A stretch of DNA of 64,000 nt from contig NZ_NLFK01000010.1 of the NCBI RefSeq assembly GCF_002263215.1, positions 17,317 through 81,316 of the forward strand, written 5' to 3'. Under the pieces are notes generated by a model. It was not told the DNA's origin. It searched no databases and was given only the letters and a program-made list of their open reading frames with translations. A program made the position numbers and the translations under genes. This stretch comes from Actinobacillus seminis (GTDB lineage Bacteria > Pseudomonadota > Gammaproteobacteria > Enterobacterales > Pasteurellaceae). The stretch's first letter is position 1, and each line of letters begins with the position of its first letter. This document shows, one piece after another, positions 1 to 11,666 of this stretch.

Positions 1-508
1 ATTACAAACTATCGTCTCACGTAATGTAGCGCCAAAAGATTCCTCAGTGGTCAGTGTAGGCGCATTCCAGTCAGGTGATGCCGGTAACGTTATTCCACAA
101 ACTGCAATTTTACGTTTGAGCGTACGTAACAGTACTCCGGCGACGCGCGTCATGGTTTTAGATAAAATCAAATCGATCACTAAAGCGACCGCAGAAGCAT
201 ATAATGTTACCTACGAAATTCGCGAAGGTCAGCCCGGTGCTATTTTAGTCAATGACGAATCACAAACTGAAAAATGTATCCAAATCGCTTCTGAGGTATT
301 AGGCGCTGAAAATGTGATCACACCCGGACCAACATTTATGGGAAGTGAAGACTTTGCTTTCTATGCCCAACAAAAACCAAGTGTTTATGGTTTTATCGGT
401 AACGGTGATACTCCAATGGTTCACCACCCTATGTATGCTTTTGATGAAAACAACTTACCTGTCGGAATAGCATACTGGGTAGGATTAGCACAAAATTATC
501 TACGTTAA
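1..508 (+). CDS. M20-family amidohydrolase/peptidase, C-terminal part (5' end outside window)
   Basis: The reading frame is open from base 2, so the gene starts upstream of the window; only about 168 C-terminal residues are present. The piece covers the dimerisation-domain end and the last catalytic segment of the M20 family (zinc hydrolases of N-acyl amino acids, hippurate or small peptides). Visible family marks are GNVIPQTA, the acidic SEDFAFYAQ motif and a late histidine pair in PMVHHPMYAFDE that in this family supplies a metal ligand. The substrate cannot be told from this part. It is distinct in sequence from the second M20 gene at 6900-8171. A MarR regulator follows 101 bases downstream on the same strand. 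Confidence 0.8.
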   Translation, partial: LQTIVSRNVAPKDSSVVSVGAFQSGDAGNVIPQTAILRLSVRNSTPATRVMVLDKIKSITKATAEAYNVTYEIREGQPGAILVNDESQTEKCIQIASEVLGAENVITPGPTFMGSEDFAFYAQQKPSVYGFIGNGDTPMVHHPMYAFDENNLPVGIAYWVGLAQNYLR

Positions 509-609
509 TACCGCTTCTATTCTTTAAAAATAAATGCCAAACGGTGATTTTACTGCTTCGGCGTTTTTTATTATACGGTCTTAACTGTTGTTTATAATTA
601 GGAAAACAC

Positions 610-1071
610 ATGGCTTTTTCTCGCCCATACCTTACTTATCAATTTGAGCTGCTCAAAAATTTAGCGATTAAAGCAGCTAATCCCTACTATGAACAGGCGG
701 CACAACTTCGTGTACGTGAATTGCGTGTATTGCGTTTAATCCATGATACCCCGGGTGTAACCGCTACCGAATTACGACATAAATTAGTATTGGACAAAAC
801 ACTGTTGTCAAAAAATTTAGCGGTATTGGAAGAACGCGGCTTAATTTGCTACAACACTGATCCGCAAGATAACCGAGTTCATCGTTTACAATTGACTGAA
901 AAAGGTACGCAGGCATGGAAAAAATGCGAGAAAATCGGTCGTGATCTGGAAGCAAAAATGTTCGGTGAATTAAGCATTGAAGAATTAGAGCAGCTACAAC
1001 AACTGCTACATCGTGCCTATACTTCCTTTTCAAATTGGCACGAACAATATAGCAAATTTTCAGTTAAGTAG
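610..1071 (+). CDS. MarR-family transcriptional regulator
   Basis: 153 residues, the normal size for a MarR protein. A winged helix-turn-helix lies at about residues 38-100: a helix with RVLRLIHDTPG, then TATELRHKLVLDKTLLSKNLAVLEERGL, a charged wing (TDPQDNRVHRL) and LTEKG. N- and C-terminal helices would form the dimer. An AGGAAAA ribosome site precedes the ATG. It lies 101 bp after the M20 hydrolase on the same strand and is followed by a strong hairpin terminator, so the two may be co-transcribed and the hydrolase may be its target. The ligand is unknown. Confidence 0.85.
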   Translation: MAFSRPYLTYQFELLKNLAIKAANPYYEQAAQLRVRELRVLRLIHDTPGVTATELRHKLVLDKTLLSKNLAVLEERGLICYNTDPQDNRVHRLQLTEKGTQAWKKCEKIGRDLEAKMFGELSIEELEQLQQLLHRAYTSFSNWHEQYSKFSVK

Positions 1072-1114
1072 AAATCTTATAAAAAATACACCTATTTATT
1101 CTTTTCGCTAAACA

Positions 1115-1154
1115 AAAAATGCACCTTAATCTTATCCGGTTAAGGTGCATTTTT
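1115..1154. terminator. Bidirectional terminator between marR-type gene and obg
   Basis: Perfect 15-bp inverted repeat (arms 1115-1129 and 1140-1154, core GCACCTTAA/TTAAGGTGC) with A-run on one side and T-run on the other. It sits between the convergent ends of the MarR gene and obg and can serve both. Confidence 0.9.
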
Positions 1155-1182
1155 GTGGTGAAATCACTCAACAAAAACAAGC

Positions 1183-3286
<2,104 letters not shown>

Positions 3287-3287
3287 T

Positions 3288-4214
3288 TTATCCTCGAAAA
3301 TAATATTTAAGTTTATGTCCTAACGCCGAAAATAATGCACCGAGTACAACGAAAAATGCTCCAAAATAACTGATCCAATTAAGCTCAACCGCTGAAAAAT
3401 AGGTCGGACTCAAGGCAAATGCTAAATGGGAAAACAATAGCGTAAATACCGGAATTTGGGTTAATACTGCACTAACTTTGGAAATATCCCAACGACTTAA
3501 CGCCTCGGCGTAGCAACCATAGGCAATGATGGTATTTAAGCCGGTTAAAATCAAACAGATCAATTGAAAATGATCTAATTTTGCCGCTTCTTTCACTTCA
3601 GAAACGGGAAACAAAATGACCGCGCTTCCAATATAAATTAACAGTAAAATTTGTTGCGGCGTGAGCCTATCAAGCAATAATTTTTGCGCCAAAGCATAAA
3701 TAATCCAAACCAAGGTAGAAGTGATCATAAAAATCACTCCCAACGAATACAGATTTAAATGGCGAAAATCGTCAAAGCGTTGATTGAAAAACAGCAATAA
3801 GCCGGTAATCAGTAAAAATAGCCCGACTTTTTGGTGCCACCCCATTTTCTCTTTGAAAAACAAAACGCCGATAATCAACAAAACAAAAGAAGATAACGGG
3901 CTAAGTACTTGGCTGGTAGTCGGTGGAATATATTTTAATGCCAAATTATATAACCAAAAATTCGACGCCAGTCCTGCAATTCCCAATACCACTAACATCA
4001 CCGCACGCCTATTTAACGTACTTATTTTGGGTAGCTTACTGCTCATTAACAGAAATACAAATAATAAAACACCGGCGATTGCAAAACGATACCACACTGC
4101 CGTGACTGCATCCATTGATTTTACAACTTGCTGCACGAACAAGGGTAACGAACTCCACATCCCTGTCGCAACCAGTGCCAGTATGCCTCCCACTAAAGGC
4201 TGTTGTTGTTTCAT
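3288..4214 (-). CDS. yhbE: EamA/DMT transporter, YhbE type, copy 1
   Basis: 308 residues with ten predicted membrane segments in two homologous EamA halves. It holds the yhbE position between rpmA and obg that is conserved from E. coli to H. influenzae. GGAGCAAG precedes the ATG. Its stop codon almost touches the start of the frameshifted second copy. The proteins align along their whole length (same MKQQQP start, same FFKEK and GHKL motifs), so the pair arose by tandem duplication. The exported or imported compound is not known for this family member. Confidence 0.9.
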   Translation of the reverse strand: MKQQQPLVGGILALVATGMWSSLPLFVQQVVKSMDAVTAVWYRFAIAGVLLFVFLLMSSKLPKISTLNRRAVMLVVLGIAGLASNFWLYNLALKYIPPTTSQVLSPLSSFVLLIIGVLFFKEKMGWHQKVGLFLLITGLLLFFNQRFDDFRHLNLYSLGVIFMITSTLVWIIYALAQKLLLDRLTPQQILLLIYIGSAVILFPVSEVKEAAKLDHFQLICLILTGLNTIIAYGCYAEALSRWDISKVSAVLTQIPVFTLLFSHLAFALSPTYFSAVELNWISYFGAFFVVLGALFSALGHKLKYYFRG

Positions 4215-4235
4215 CTTGCTCCTTCAAATAAAAAA

Positions 4236-4262
4236 GCCCCACAAAGCAACTCTGTGGGGCAT
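4236..4262 (-). terminator. Terminator after rplU-rpmA
   Basis: Arms GCCCCACA (4236-4243) and TGTGGGGC (4253-4260) with an A-run on the plus strand that becomes a T-run on the minus strand, 20 bases beyond the rpmA stop. It separates ribosomal-protein expression from the downstream yhbE-obg genes, which begin just after it at 4214, so it probably attenuates rather than fully stops read-through. Confidence 0.85.
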
Positions 4263-4280
4263 TTTATCCGATAATTTGAA

Positions 4281-4538
4281 TTATTCAGCAATAATGCTTA
4301 CATATTTGCGACTTTTTTCGCCTTTTACTTCAAATTTTACTTTACCGTCAGCGGTAGCAAATAATGTATGATCTTTACCCATCCCCACATTGCTACCGGC
4401 ATGGAATTTAGTTCCACGTTGACGAACGATAATGCTACCTGCTAAAACAGACTCGCCACCGAAACGTTTAACACCAAGGCGTTTAGCTTCAGAATCGCGA
4501 CCGTTACGAGTTGAACCGCCAGCTTTTTTAGTTGCCAT
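4281..4538 (-). CDS. rpmA: 50S ribosomal protein L27
   Basis: 85 residues beginning [20 protein letters not shown], the typical L27 N-terminus that reaches the peptidyl transferase centre, and containing the basic core [13 protein letters not shown]. Length matches the family. It lies 20 bases after rplU in the conserved rplU-rpmA operon and is followed by a strong terminator hairpin. Confidence 0.98.
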   Translation of the reverse strand: MATKKAGGSTRNGRDSEAKRLGVKRFGGESVLAGSIIVRQRGTKFHAGSNVGMGKDHTLFATADGKVKFEVKGEKSRKYVSIIAE

Positions 4539-4558
4539 CTACTTGATCTCCTCTGAAA

Positions 4559-4870
4559 TTATGCTTGAATCCCAGTGATTTTCACTTCGGTGAACCACTG
4601 ACGATGACCTTGTTGTTTACGACTGTGTTTACGACGACGGAATTTGACGATTTTCACTTTATCGCCACGACCGTGTGCAACTACTTCAGCCACTACTTTA
4701 CCGCCGGCAACAACCGGGGCACCGATTTTAACATCTTCACCGTTAACGATCATTAACACTGAGTCAAACTCAACTGTTTCACCAGTTGCAACTTCAAGTT
4801 TTTCTAGACGAACTACTTGACCTTCGCTCACTCGGTGTTGCTTACCGCCACTTTGGAAAACTGCGTACAT
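4559..4870 (-). CDS. rplU: 50S ribosomal protein L21
   Basis: 103 residues from the start at 4870 ([17 protein letters not shown]), the exact start and length of the E. coli protein. The frame is open six codons further upstream (4888) but that extension is not conserved. The RNA-binding basic stretch [16 protein letters not shown] is at about residues 75-91. First gene of the rplU-rpmA operon, divergent from ispB. Confidence 0.97.
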   Translation of the reverse strand: MYAVFQSGGKQHRVSEGQVVRLEKLEVATGETVEFDSVLMIVNGEDVKIGAPVVAGGKVVAEVVAHGRGDKVKIVKFRRRKHSRKQQGHRQWFTEVKITGIQA

Positions 4871-5087
4871 AAATACTCCGCTATACATTGTGCCTTAATT
4901 CAGCACACAAAAATTCATATAAATAGGTGGCAAATTCTACGTAAATTTTAAGCTGATAGCAAGAATTTATTTACGATAAAATAAAAAAATTCCGATTTTG
5001 CACGGTTTGATTTCAGAAAGCCAAGAAAATCAGTTACAATTGACCGCACTTTTTATGTTTCATCCTTCTATTGAAAAAATTTTCCCT

Positions 5088-6080
5088 ATGGCAGCAACAA
5101 GTAATTTAATGAATATCAATGAAATTCAAACGCTTATCGCCCCCGAAATGCAGCAGGTGAATGAGGCAATTCTCGCGCAATTGAATTCCAATGTCGCCCT
5201 AATTAACCAATTAGGTTTCTACATTATTCAAAGTGGCGGAAAACGCATTCGTCCGATGATCGCGTTGCTTGCCGCTCGCGCCATGAATTGTTCGGGACAG
5301 CAACCGGTCACCTGCGCCGCGTTTATTGAATTTATTCACACTGCTACGTTATTGCATGACGATGTAGTTGATGAATCGGATATGCGTCGCGGAAACCCGA
5401 CCGCCAATGCTGAATTCGGCAATGCCGCAAGCGTATTAGTAGGCGATTTTATTTATACCCGCGCGTTCCAATTAATGACACAATTAAATTCATTGAAAAT
5501 TTTGCAGGTCATGTCGGATGCCACCAATGTGATTGCTGAAGGCGAAGTGCAACAGTTGATGAACGTCAATGATCCCAATACCAGCGAAGAAAATTATATG
5601 CGGGTAATTTATAGCAAAACCGCACGCTTATTTGAAGTGGCAACCCAATGTGCAGCGATTATCAGCGGCGCTGATGAGCAACAAGAAAAAGCGCTGCAAG
5701 ATTACGGTCGCTATTTGGGAACCGCGTTCCAATTAGTAGATGACGTATTGGATTACAGTGCCAATGCACAGGCGTTGGGGAAAAATGTCGGTGATGATTT
5801 AGCCGAAGGTAAACCGACGTTGCCATTATTACACGCCATGCATCATGCTAATCCACAGCAAGCGGCAATGATCCGCAATGCCATTGAGCAAGGCGGCAAA
5901 CGCGATATTTTAGCGGACGTGTTGGCGATCATGACTGAACATCATTCCCTTGATTATGCCATGGAACGTGCCGGACAAGAAGCACGGAAAGCAGTAGATG
6001 CTATTGCCTTTTTGCCGGAAAATGCCTATAAAAAAGCCTTAATTTCCTTGGCTTATATTTCCGTCGATAGAAAATACTAG
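5088..6080 (+). CDS. ispB: Octaprenyl diphosphate synthase
   Basis: Trans-prenyltransferase that makes the side chain of quinones. It carries GGKRIRP, the first aspartate-rich motif in LLHDDVVDESDMRRG and the second in QLVDDVLDY, all in order. From 5088 the product is 330 residues; from 5109 (MNINEIQ) it is 323, like E. coli. The frame is open back to 4998, but that part contains an uptake signal sequence at 5043 and no conserved residues, so it is not used as start here. No clear ribosome site distinguishes 5088 from 5109. It is divergent from rplU, as in E. coli. Confidence 0.93.
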   Translation: MAATSNLMNINEIQTLIAPEMQQVNEAILAQLNSNVALINQLGFYIIQSGGKRIRPMIALLAARAMNCSGQQPVTCAAFIEFIHTATLLHDDVVDESDMRRGNPTANAEFGNAASVLVGDFIYTRAFQLMTQLNSLKILQVMSDATNVIAEGEVQQLMNVNDPNTSEENYMRVIYSKTARLFEVATQCAAIISGADEQQEKALQDYGRYLGTAFQLVDDVLDYSANAQALGKNVGDDLAEGKPTLPLLHAMHHANPQQAAMIRNAIEQGGKRDILADVLAIMTEHHSLDYAMERAGQEARKAVDAIAFLPENAYKKALISLAYISVDRKY

Positions 6081-6101
6081 TAAGCAGATTAAACGAATCT
6101 T

Positions 6102-6830
6102 ATGACAGAGCAAATAACTGAAAAAAGTGCGGTCGATTTTCCGCCTAAAATGCGTAAACAAAAAATGAAAAAAGATCCGAATGCGCCTTTTGTCCGCCCG
6201 AAATTAAGCTTACCGGACGGGCATAATAAATTATTGTTGCATTCTTGCTGCGCACCTTGTTCCGGCGAGGTGATGGAAGCGATCCGAGCCTCCGGCATTG
6301 AGTTTACCATTTATTTTTACAACCCGAATATTCACCCGTTGAAAGAATATTTAATTCGTAAAGAAGAAAATATCCGTTTTGCTGAAAAATGGGGTATTCC
6401 ATTTATTGATGCCGATTATGAGCGCCAAAAATGGTTTGAACGCGCTAAAGGCATGGAAGATGAACCGGAACGTGGCATTCGTTGCACCATGTGCTTTGAT
6501 ATGCGTTTTGAAAAAGCGGCACAATATGCCCATGAAAACGGTTTTCCGGTATTTACCAGTTGCCTTGGCATTTCTCGCTGGAAAGACATGAACCAAATTA
6601 ACGGTTGCGGTCATCGCGCAGCAGAAAAATATGATGATGTCATTTATTGGGACTACAACTGGCGCAAAGGCGGCGGTTCACAACGAATGATCGAAATCAG
6701 CAAACGCGAACGTTTTTATCAACAAGAATATTGTGGCTGCGTGTATTCTTTACGAGATACCAATAAATGGCGCGAAGCCAACGGACGTGAGAAAATCGAA
6801 ATCGGCAAACTGTATTACAGTGCGGATTAA
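6102..6830 (+). CDS. queH: Epoxyqueuosine reductase QueH
   Basis: 242 residues of the QueH (formerly DUF208) family, which reduces epoxyqueuosine in tRNA to queuosine. Cysteine motifs are visible: HSCCAPC at about residues 46-52, RCTMC near 127-131, and EYCGCVYS near 210-217; these hold the iron-sulfur cluster and the adjacent metal in the family. About 45 basic N-terminal residues precede the conserved core. An uptake signal lies in this N-terminal part (6125-6133). It follows ispB by 21 bases on the same strand. Confidence 0.93.
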   Translation: MTEQITEKSAVDFPPKMRKQKMKKDPNAPFVRPKLSLPDGHNKLLLHSCCAPCSGEVMEAIRASGIEFTIYFYNPNIHPLKEYLIRKEENIRFAEKWGIPFIDADYERQKWFERAKGMEDEPERGIRCTMCFDMRFEKAAQYAHENGFPVFTSCLGISRWKDMNQINGCGHRAAEKYDDVIYWDYNWRKGGGSQRMIEISKRERFYQQEYCGCVYSLRDTNKWREANGREKIEIGKLYYSAD

Positions 6831-6860
6831 CGAAGTCAATCACACTAAAACAACTCAACA

Positions 6861-6887
6861 AAAATGGGGGAAAATTTCCCCCATTTT
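6861..6887. terminator. Bidirectional terminator between queH and the AbgA-like gene
   Basis: Near-continuous palindrome: arm 6861-6873 (AAAATGGGGGAAA) and arm 6875-6887 with a minimal centre, flanked by A and T tracts. It sits between convergent genes. Confidence 0.9.
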
Positions 6888-6899
6888 ATCTTTATGTCT

Positions 6900-8171
6900 C
6901 TATGCGCTCAATAAGCGCTGCACCAATTGCGTATAAATATTCACGCCGGTAACGAGTTGATTTTCATCAAAATCAAATTCCGCTTGGTGATGCCCGGCTG
7001 TGCGATCAGCACCTAAAATAAAGTAAATCGCTTTGCCACCCCGTTCTTGCACTCGACGTCCCAAAATTGTCGCATCTTCGCTGGCATTAAATGCATATTT
7101 CGCTTGAATTTGTTGTACTTCCGGTTGCTCCAAAGCAATTTCAGAAACTAAATCAATAAGTTGAGTATCATTATTCATATCCACCGCTTCACCCATAATT
7201 TCCGTCTCATAACTGACGTCAAAACTTATCGCCACACCCTGTGCAATTTGCATCACCTGCTCCACCATATATTGGTTAATCGCTTTATTTTCCCCACGTA
7301 CTTCCAATTGAATTTGCGCACTCGCCGGAATAACATTACGTCCTTCGCCGGCAGTTAATACGCCCACATTAATTCGCGTCATTCCGTCGCCATGACGAGC
7401 AATACCGTGCAACTGGGTCACCGCGTGTGCCGCGGCTAATAACGCGTTACGCCCTAAATGGGGCGCTGCTCCTGCGTGCGCCGGTTTACCTTGATAACGA
7501 ATATCAATTTTAGTCGTTGATAAGAAATTTTTCGGATTAACAATCACCGTGCCGCTGTCAGCACAAAAACTGATATGAGAGCCGGCAAAATAATCCGCAT
7601 CATCAATCACACCACTTGCCGCAATTGCTGCCGCGCCACGCACGCCTTCTTCCGCAGGCTGAAACACAATTTTCACCTTACCGCTAAATTTATCTTTATT
7701 TTGCGATAACCAAAGGGCAGTTCCTAAACCGATCGTAATATGGGCATCATGCCCACACGCGTGCATAAATCCGTCGTTTAAAGAACGGAAATTTAATTGA
7801 TTCGGAAGATGTTGCGGATCGGCGGTTTCCGTGACATTCACGCAGTCAATATCAAAACGCAACGCCACCGTTTTGCCCGGTTTTCCGCTGTCTAATATCG
7901 CCACACAGCCCGTATATCCATTCATTTTCTCCAACCATTTTGCTTTTGCTCCATAGGCAATGGCATTTTGTAAGCCTTTTTCCACCACTTTTTGCCGGCG
8001 ACCGCGCACAAAATCAGGATGAATAATTTGTTTCCCCAAGAGAATGCAAAACCCCATTTCCTCCAAATAATCCGCAATACGTGAAGTCGTCCAAAACTCA
8101 GACCAGCCGATTTCCGGGAAACGGTGAAATTCGCGCCGCCATTTGGTTAATTGAGATAATGCGATAGTCAT
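6900..8171 (-). CDS. abgA: M20-family amidohydrolase, AbgA-like
   Basis: 423 residues resembling the A subunit of p-aminobenzoyl-glutamate hydrolase. The N-terminus (WRREFHRFPEIGWSEF) and the zinc-site motifs MHACGHDAH (about 135-143), QPAEEG (about 171-176) and the late GHH are all present. A very strong ribosome site (GAGGAGGG) precedes the ATG. It is the last gene of a minus-strand group rpiR / pepE relic / dcuC, which suggests use of an imported amidated or peptide-linked dicarboxylate amino acid. A pair of inverted uptake signals separates it from dcuC. The true substrate may differ from that of E. coli AbgA because no abgB partner is seen. Confidence 0.85.
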   Translation of the reverse strand: MTIALSQLTKWRREFHRFPEIGWSEFWTTSRIADYLEEMGFCILLGKQIIHPDFVRGRRQKVVEKGLQNAIAYGAKAKWLEKMNGYTGCVAILDSGKPGKTVALRFDIDCVNVTETADPQHLPNQLNFRSLNDGFMHACGHDAHITIGLGTALWLSQNKDKFSGKVKIVFQPAEEGVRGAAAIAASGVIDDADYFAGSHISFCADSGTVIVNPKNFLSTTKIDIRYQGKPAHAGAAPHLGRNALLAAAHAVTQLHGIARHGDGMTRINVGVLTAGEGRNVIPASAQIQLEVRGENKAINQYMVEQVMQIAQGVAISFDVSYETEIMGEAVDMNNDTQLIDLVSEIALEQPEVQQIQAKYAFNASEDATILGRRVQERGGKAIYFILGADRTAGHHQAEFDFDENQLVTGVNIYTQLVQRLLSA

Positions 8172-8199
8172 GTTCCCTCCTCAAATAGGATCTTTTTTA

Positions 8200-8237
8200 A
8201 CCGCACTTTTACGCCAATCCGGATGAAAAAGTGCGGT
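8200..8237. terminator. Inverted pair of uptake signal sequences acting as hairpin terminator
   Basis: ACCGCACTT at 8200-8208 and AAGTGCGGT at 8229-8237 face each other and form a stem, with T-runs outside. The hairpin lies between the dcuC stop and the start of the AbgA-like gene. Paired uptake signals are known to double as terminators in Pasteurellaceae. Confidence 0.8.
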
Positions 8238-8254
8238 CATTTTTCTTGCAATTT

Positions 8255-9553
8255 TTACAACATAAACAAGGCTAAAAATAATACCGCCGGCACCATGCTC
8301 GGCGCAGTTCGTTTCACCATCTCAATCGGACTGACCGACGCCAAGCCGGCGCACACAATAGTCACACCCGCAATCGGGGAAGCTGTACGCCCAATCGCAC
8401 CGGCAATCGCCGCCGCCATACCAAGATTTAAATGGGTATAACCTAACTCGGCAGCGTGTGGGGTTACCGCGGTATTAAAGGCAATCGCAGCAGCATCACC
8501 GGAACCGGTTATCAAACCCATTAAAAATGGCCCAATGGTCGCGCCCCAACGTACGAATTCGTTGGAATGTTTCAAAAATTCAATGGCGCTATCTACTGCT
8601 CCGGTTGATTTTAAGCCGGCAACAAACACGCTTGCCGCAATAATAATTCCTAGTACATTAGCGTAAGAATTACCCATTCCGTTAAAGAATTCTTCGGTAA
8701 TTTTGGCTGGTGAAATGCGGGTGACGATAATGCCATAAATTGCCCCGATCAACATGGCTTGCGGTACCCCCATGTTAGTCCATGCCAACCATGAGATTTC
8801 TTTTTGCAATGAGGTTCCGCCGATCACCAAAATCACCAACGGAATTAAGGGTGCTAAGGCAAATAATGGATTAACTTTAGTAAATGCAGTTTCAACGGCA
8901 GTATTTTCTTTCAGATAAGCCTGACGGTGTTCTTCAGCGTAATCTTTAAATACAATCGCTAACAGCGTAAGTATCACCGCGCCAATCGCCCCGGCAATTA
9001 TGGTATAAGGTGCGTGCGATAGGTTAACTTCGGTAATCGTCAAACCGGACATTTCACTTATCATGGCAGAATGTGATGATCCCGGACTCATCATAGAACC
9101 GAAAGTACCGGCTAAAATTGCCGCGCCCGCAGTTGCCGGACGAACCCCTGCAGATTTTAACACCGGAATTAAGGTTGCCCCAACCGCAGCGGCACAACCC
9201 GCCGCAGACGGAATAGCGATATTGATAAAAAAGGTCATGATCGTAGCAATGGGGATTAAGAAGAATTTTAATCCGCTCAATGGTTTAGTTAATAAATGCA
9301 CCAAATGCGTATCACATTTCGTATATTTCATCACATACGCAAAACCCATGCTCGAACAGATCGCCATAATCAAGCCGCTGCCGGTCATGGCTTTAGCGAA
9401 CGCATCCAATGCTTCCATTGGTTTTACGGTAATAATTGCCATGATCAATCCAACGCCGATTAATACCGTGCGGGTTTCATATTTCTTAATTAGCAAATAG
9501 ATAGTGGCGATAATGCCCACAATCGCGACTATGGAATTAAATTGCTCCATCAT
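8255..9553 (-). CDS. dcuC: C4-dicarboxylate carrier, DcuC family
   Basis: 432 residues starting at [13 protein letters not shown] (9553), preceded by GAGGACA. About twelve membrane segments, with conserved loops such as [30 protein letters not shown] and [11 protein letters not shown] that mark the DcuC/DcuD family of anaerobic C4-dicarboxylate exchangers or exporters. The frame stays open for 99 more codons upstream, but that part encodes the remains of PepE and is not part of the carrier. It is preceded by a pepE relic and an RpiR regulator and followed by an AbgA-like hydrolase. Confidence 0.9.
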   Translation of the reverse strand: MMEQFNSIVAIVGIIATIYLLIKKYETRTVLIGVGLIMAIITVKPMEALDAFAKAMTGSGLIMAICSSMGFAYVMKYTKCDTHLVHLLTKPLSGLKFFLIPIATIMTFFINIAIPSAAGCAAAVGATLIPVLKSAGVRPATAGAAILAGTFGSMMSPGSSHSAMISEMSGLTITEVNLSHAPYTIIAGAIGAVILTLLAIVFKDYAEEHRQAYLKENTAVETAFTKVNPLFALAPLIPLVILVIGGTSLQKEISWLAWTNMGVPQAMLIGAIYGIIVTRISPAKITEEFFNGMGNSYANVLGIIIAASVFVAGLKSTGAVDSAIEFLKHSNEFVRWGATIGPFLMGLITGSGDAAAIAFNTAVTPHAAELGYTHLNLGMAAAIAGAIGRTASPIAGVTIVCAGLASVSPIEMVKRTAPSMVPAVLFLALFML

Positions 9554-9560
9554 CTTGTCC

Positions 9561-9945
9561 TCAATAGTTAAATGTAGAATGAGCGGCAATCGACTCCGGT
9601 GGTAAAAATTGCCGGTGAAACGCAAAATAGCGGTTTTACCCAAAACATGGGCATGATTATCTCGGATCCGTAATGCAACTCCCTCCGACAAAGCATAAAC
9701 AACATCAGCATTCACAATCAAAATTTCGCTTAAACGCTCTTCGCGACTTTCTCCGTTATGCCCTTGCATTTTGCCGCTAATCAAGTGCGGGTTAATTTGG
9801 CACGGATTGGTTCGATTAACTGATGTGCATACAACCCGTTTAACAAACAAAAAGTATTGTCGCCACTAATAGCAATCATGCCTGCCTGTTCAATCACTTC
9901 AGAGCGCAAGCTAAAATCCAAACCTAATTGAGTAAGGAACGAAGA
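9561..9945 (-). pseudogene. pepE: Relic of dipeptidase E (pepE)
   Basis: Translating the minus strand in three frames recovers pieces of PepE in order: a segment matching the region before the active site ([19 protein letters not shown], where PepE has GGGNTF), then after a jump QINPHL and [11 protein letters not shown] (PepE: QINPHF, GHKGETREQRI), then the C-terminus [11 protein letters not shown] ending at a stop at 9561. The N-terminal part and the whole catalytic block around the GWSAGA serine are missing, and at least two frame changes are present, so no function remains. It lies between rpiR and dcuC and starts directly at the rpiR stop. PepE hydrolyses Asp-X dipeptides, fitting the dicarboxylate context. 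Confidence 0.8.
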
Positions 9946-10782
9946 TCATCCATTTCCTTGTTCTTTCGCCATTGCCAAGGCAATCGCAAGGGTTTGTACA
10001 AGGGTCATAGTGGCACATTGGGATCTAAAACCACGCACTTGCGCCTCTTTGATCACGAAAGAAACATCACTAAAGGCAATTAACGGGCTAATTTGGCTAT
10101 CAGTAATTGCAATTTGTCGAATACCGCGTTGCGACGTGGTATTCATAATTTCCAAGGTTTCTTTGGCATATGGCGAAAAACTGATTGCCACTACCGCATC
10201 ACCGGGTTTAACTTGACTCAATTGCTCATCAAACATCCCGCCCAATCCGTTGATGACAAAAGAGCGGCAATCCAAATGATGCAACGCATAATCCAAATAA
10301 CAGGCAATGCTAAAAGAACGTTTCAAACCGACGATAAAAATATTATTTGCCTGATTTAAAATCTCCACGGCGGTCTGCAATTGCTCCTCCGAAGTCTGAT
10401 TTGCCAATTGTTGCAATGCTTGATGGTTTGATTGTGCAAAAATATTCAAAATATCGACCGCACTTTCTTGCTGATCTTGTGACGGCTCCAATTGACGAAA
10501 AAGATGTAAACGTTCGGTATAACTGGCAGTTTCTTCCATCAAATTTTGACGGAAAATTTGTTTCATTTCATTAAAACCGCTAAAACCGAAAGCATTCGCA
10601 AAACGGATTAACGTGGAAGGCGGTACGCCGGCACGCTCGGAAATAGTCGCTACCGTATCAAAAACAACGCTATTATGATTGTCTAACACATATTGAGCCA
10701 CTTGTTTTAAACGTTTACTTAAACTGTCATAACGAGCGCGAATTTCATTTTGTAACCGAACCAATTGTGAATTTTCTTGCAT
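9946..10782 (-). CDS. RpiR/MurR-family transcriptional regulator with SIS domain
   Basis: 278 residues from the start at 10782 (MQENSQL), chosen because AAAGGATG stands at the right distance; the frame also opens at 10806. N-terminal helix-turn-helix (ISERAGVPPSTLIRFANAFGFSGFNEMK, about residues 40-70) and a C-terminal sugar-isomerase (SIS) domain (about 125-260, FIVGLKRS, AISFSPYAKET). It heads the minus-strand group with the pepE relic, dcuC and the AbgA-like gene and is their likely regulator. It could in principle also be the RpiR-type regulator of the iol genes, which lack one nearby, but the distance makes this a guess. Confidence 0.85.
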   Translation of the reverse strand: MQENSQLVRLQNEIRARYDSLSKRLKQVAQYVLDNHNSVVFDTVATISERAGVPPSTLIRFANAFGFSGFNEMKQIFRQNLMEETASYTERLHLFRQLEPSQDQQESAVDILNIFAQSNHQALQQLANQTSEEQLQTAVEILNQANNIFIVGLKRSFSIACYLDYALHHLDCRSFVINGLGGMFDEQLSQVKPGDAVVAISFSPYAKETLEIMNTTSQRGIRQIAITDSQISPLIAFSDVSFVIKEAQVRGFRSQCATMTLVQTLAIALAMAKEQGNG

Positions 10783-10960
10783 AAATTCATCCTTTAAATG
10801 AAACATTTTTTCGATTTATTGATTATGAGCGAAAATGCCTCATTTGAATAGTCATTTTTGTACAATGACGTCATTTTATGCGCCGGCTCAAATCATCATG
10901 AAGTTTACCCGCCCGACAAATAATGGTACAGTAGCGCTTTCAATTAACTTATTTTTAACA

Positions 10961-11305
10961 ATGAAACAGTTTAGCGAAATCACGCCGCAACAGGCGTGGG
11001 AAATGATGAACGAACAGCAAGCGGTCTTAGTGGATATTCGCGATCTACCTCGTTTTACTTACAGCCATCCGCAAAATGCCTTTCACCTAACCAATCAAAA
11101 CTATGGTGAATTTCAACAACGCTATGATTTTAATCATCCGATTATCGTCAGCTGCTATCATGGCATTAGTAGTCGCAATATTGCCGCCTTTTTAGTCGAA
11201 CAAGGGTACAAGAATGTGTATAGTCTTATCGGCGGGTTTGATGGCTGGATGCGTGCCGAATTACCAATTGAAGTGGCGTATTTATCCGAACCGGAAACTA
11301 ATTAA
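10961..11305 (+). CDS. glpE: Thiosulfate sulfurtransferase GlpE (rhodanese)
   Basis: 114 residues from ATG at 10961. Single rhodanese domain with the active-site loop CYHGIS, Cys65 at the same number as in E. coli GlpE (108 residues). VLVDIRD and the GGFDGW end motif are present. The open frame extends to 10835, but the extra residues are not family-like. First gene of a glpE-glpG-glpR set; here a small reverse-strand gene is inserted between glpE and glpG. Confidence 0.92.
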   Translation: MKQFSEITPQQAWEMMNEQQAVLVDIRDLPRFTYSHPQNAFHLTNQNYGEFQQRYDFNHPIIVSCYHGISSRNIAAFLVEQGYKNVYSLIGGFDGWMRAELPIEVAYLSEPETN

Positions 11306-11612
11306 ATCCAACCGTCGCCACATACGCTAAAATTGCATAAAAAAAGACCGCGCTTATTGCCAAGATGCTTTTTACTGCCATGGTATTTTTTTCATGAATA
11401 CGATAACAAATTCTTGCAACAATACCTAACCATAAAGGATAACTCCACAAAAATACCGACATCCATGTGATTTGAAACTCAGATAAATGGGGATTTTTAT
11501 TTAAATTAGGTGAAATTAAAAGCGCCAATGGCCATAATAAAACCGGCAGACAAAAAATAGCTAACGCCCAATTAAATCGGGTAAATCCTATTGGCATTTT
11601 TTGTTTTTTCAT
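11298..11612 (-). CDS. Uncharacterised small membrane protein
   Basis: 104 residues with three likely membrane helices (about 15-34, 49-68 and 80-100) and a basic N-terminus ([15 protein letters not shown]). I do not recognise a functional family. It is on the opposite strand to its neighbours: its stop overlaps the end of glpE by 8 bases and its start is 54 bases from glpG. AGGACAAA precedes the ATG. No signal points to a role in glycerol metabolism other than position. Confidence 0.7.
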   Translation of the reverse strand: MKKQKMPIGFTRFNWALAIFCLPVLLWPLALLISPNLNKNPHLSEFQITWMSVFLWSYPLWLGIVARICYRIHEKNTMAVKSILAISAVFFYAILAYVATVGFN

Positions 11613-11666
11613 TTTGTCCTCATCGCGTTAAAATAATCAAAATTTTTATCTTGGGAAATATAACAA

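Noticed and set aside
4998..5087. Upstream start of ispB at 4998
   Set aside because: The extra 30 residues include an uptake signal and are not family-like.
9554..9850. 99-residue N-terminal extension of the DcuC carrier
   Set aside because: The residues match the C-terminal part of PepE, and a good ribosome site precedes the MMEQF start.
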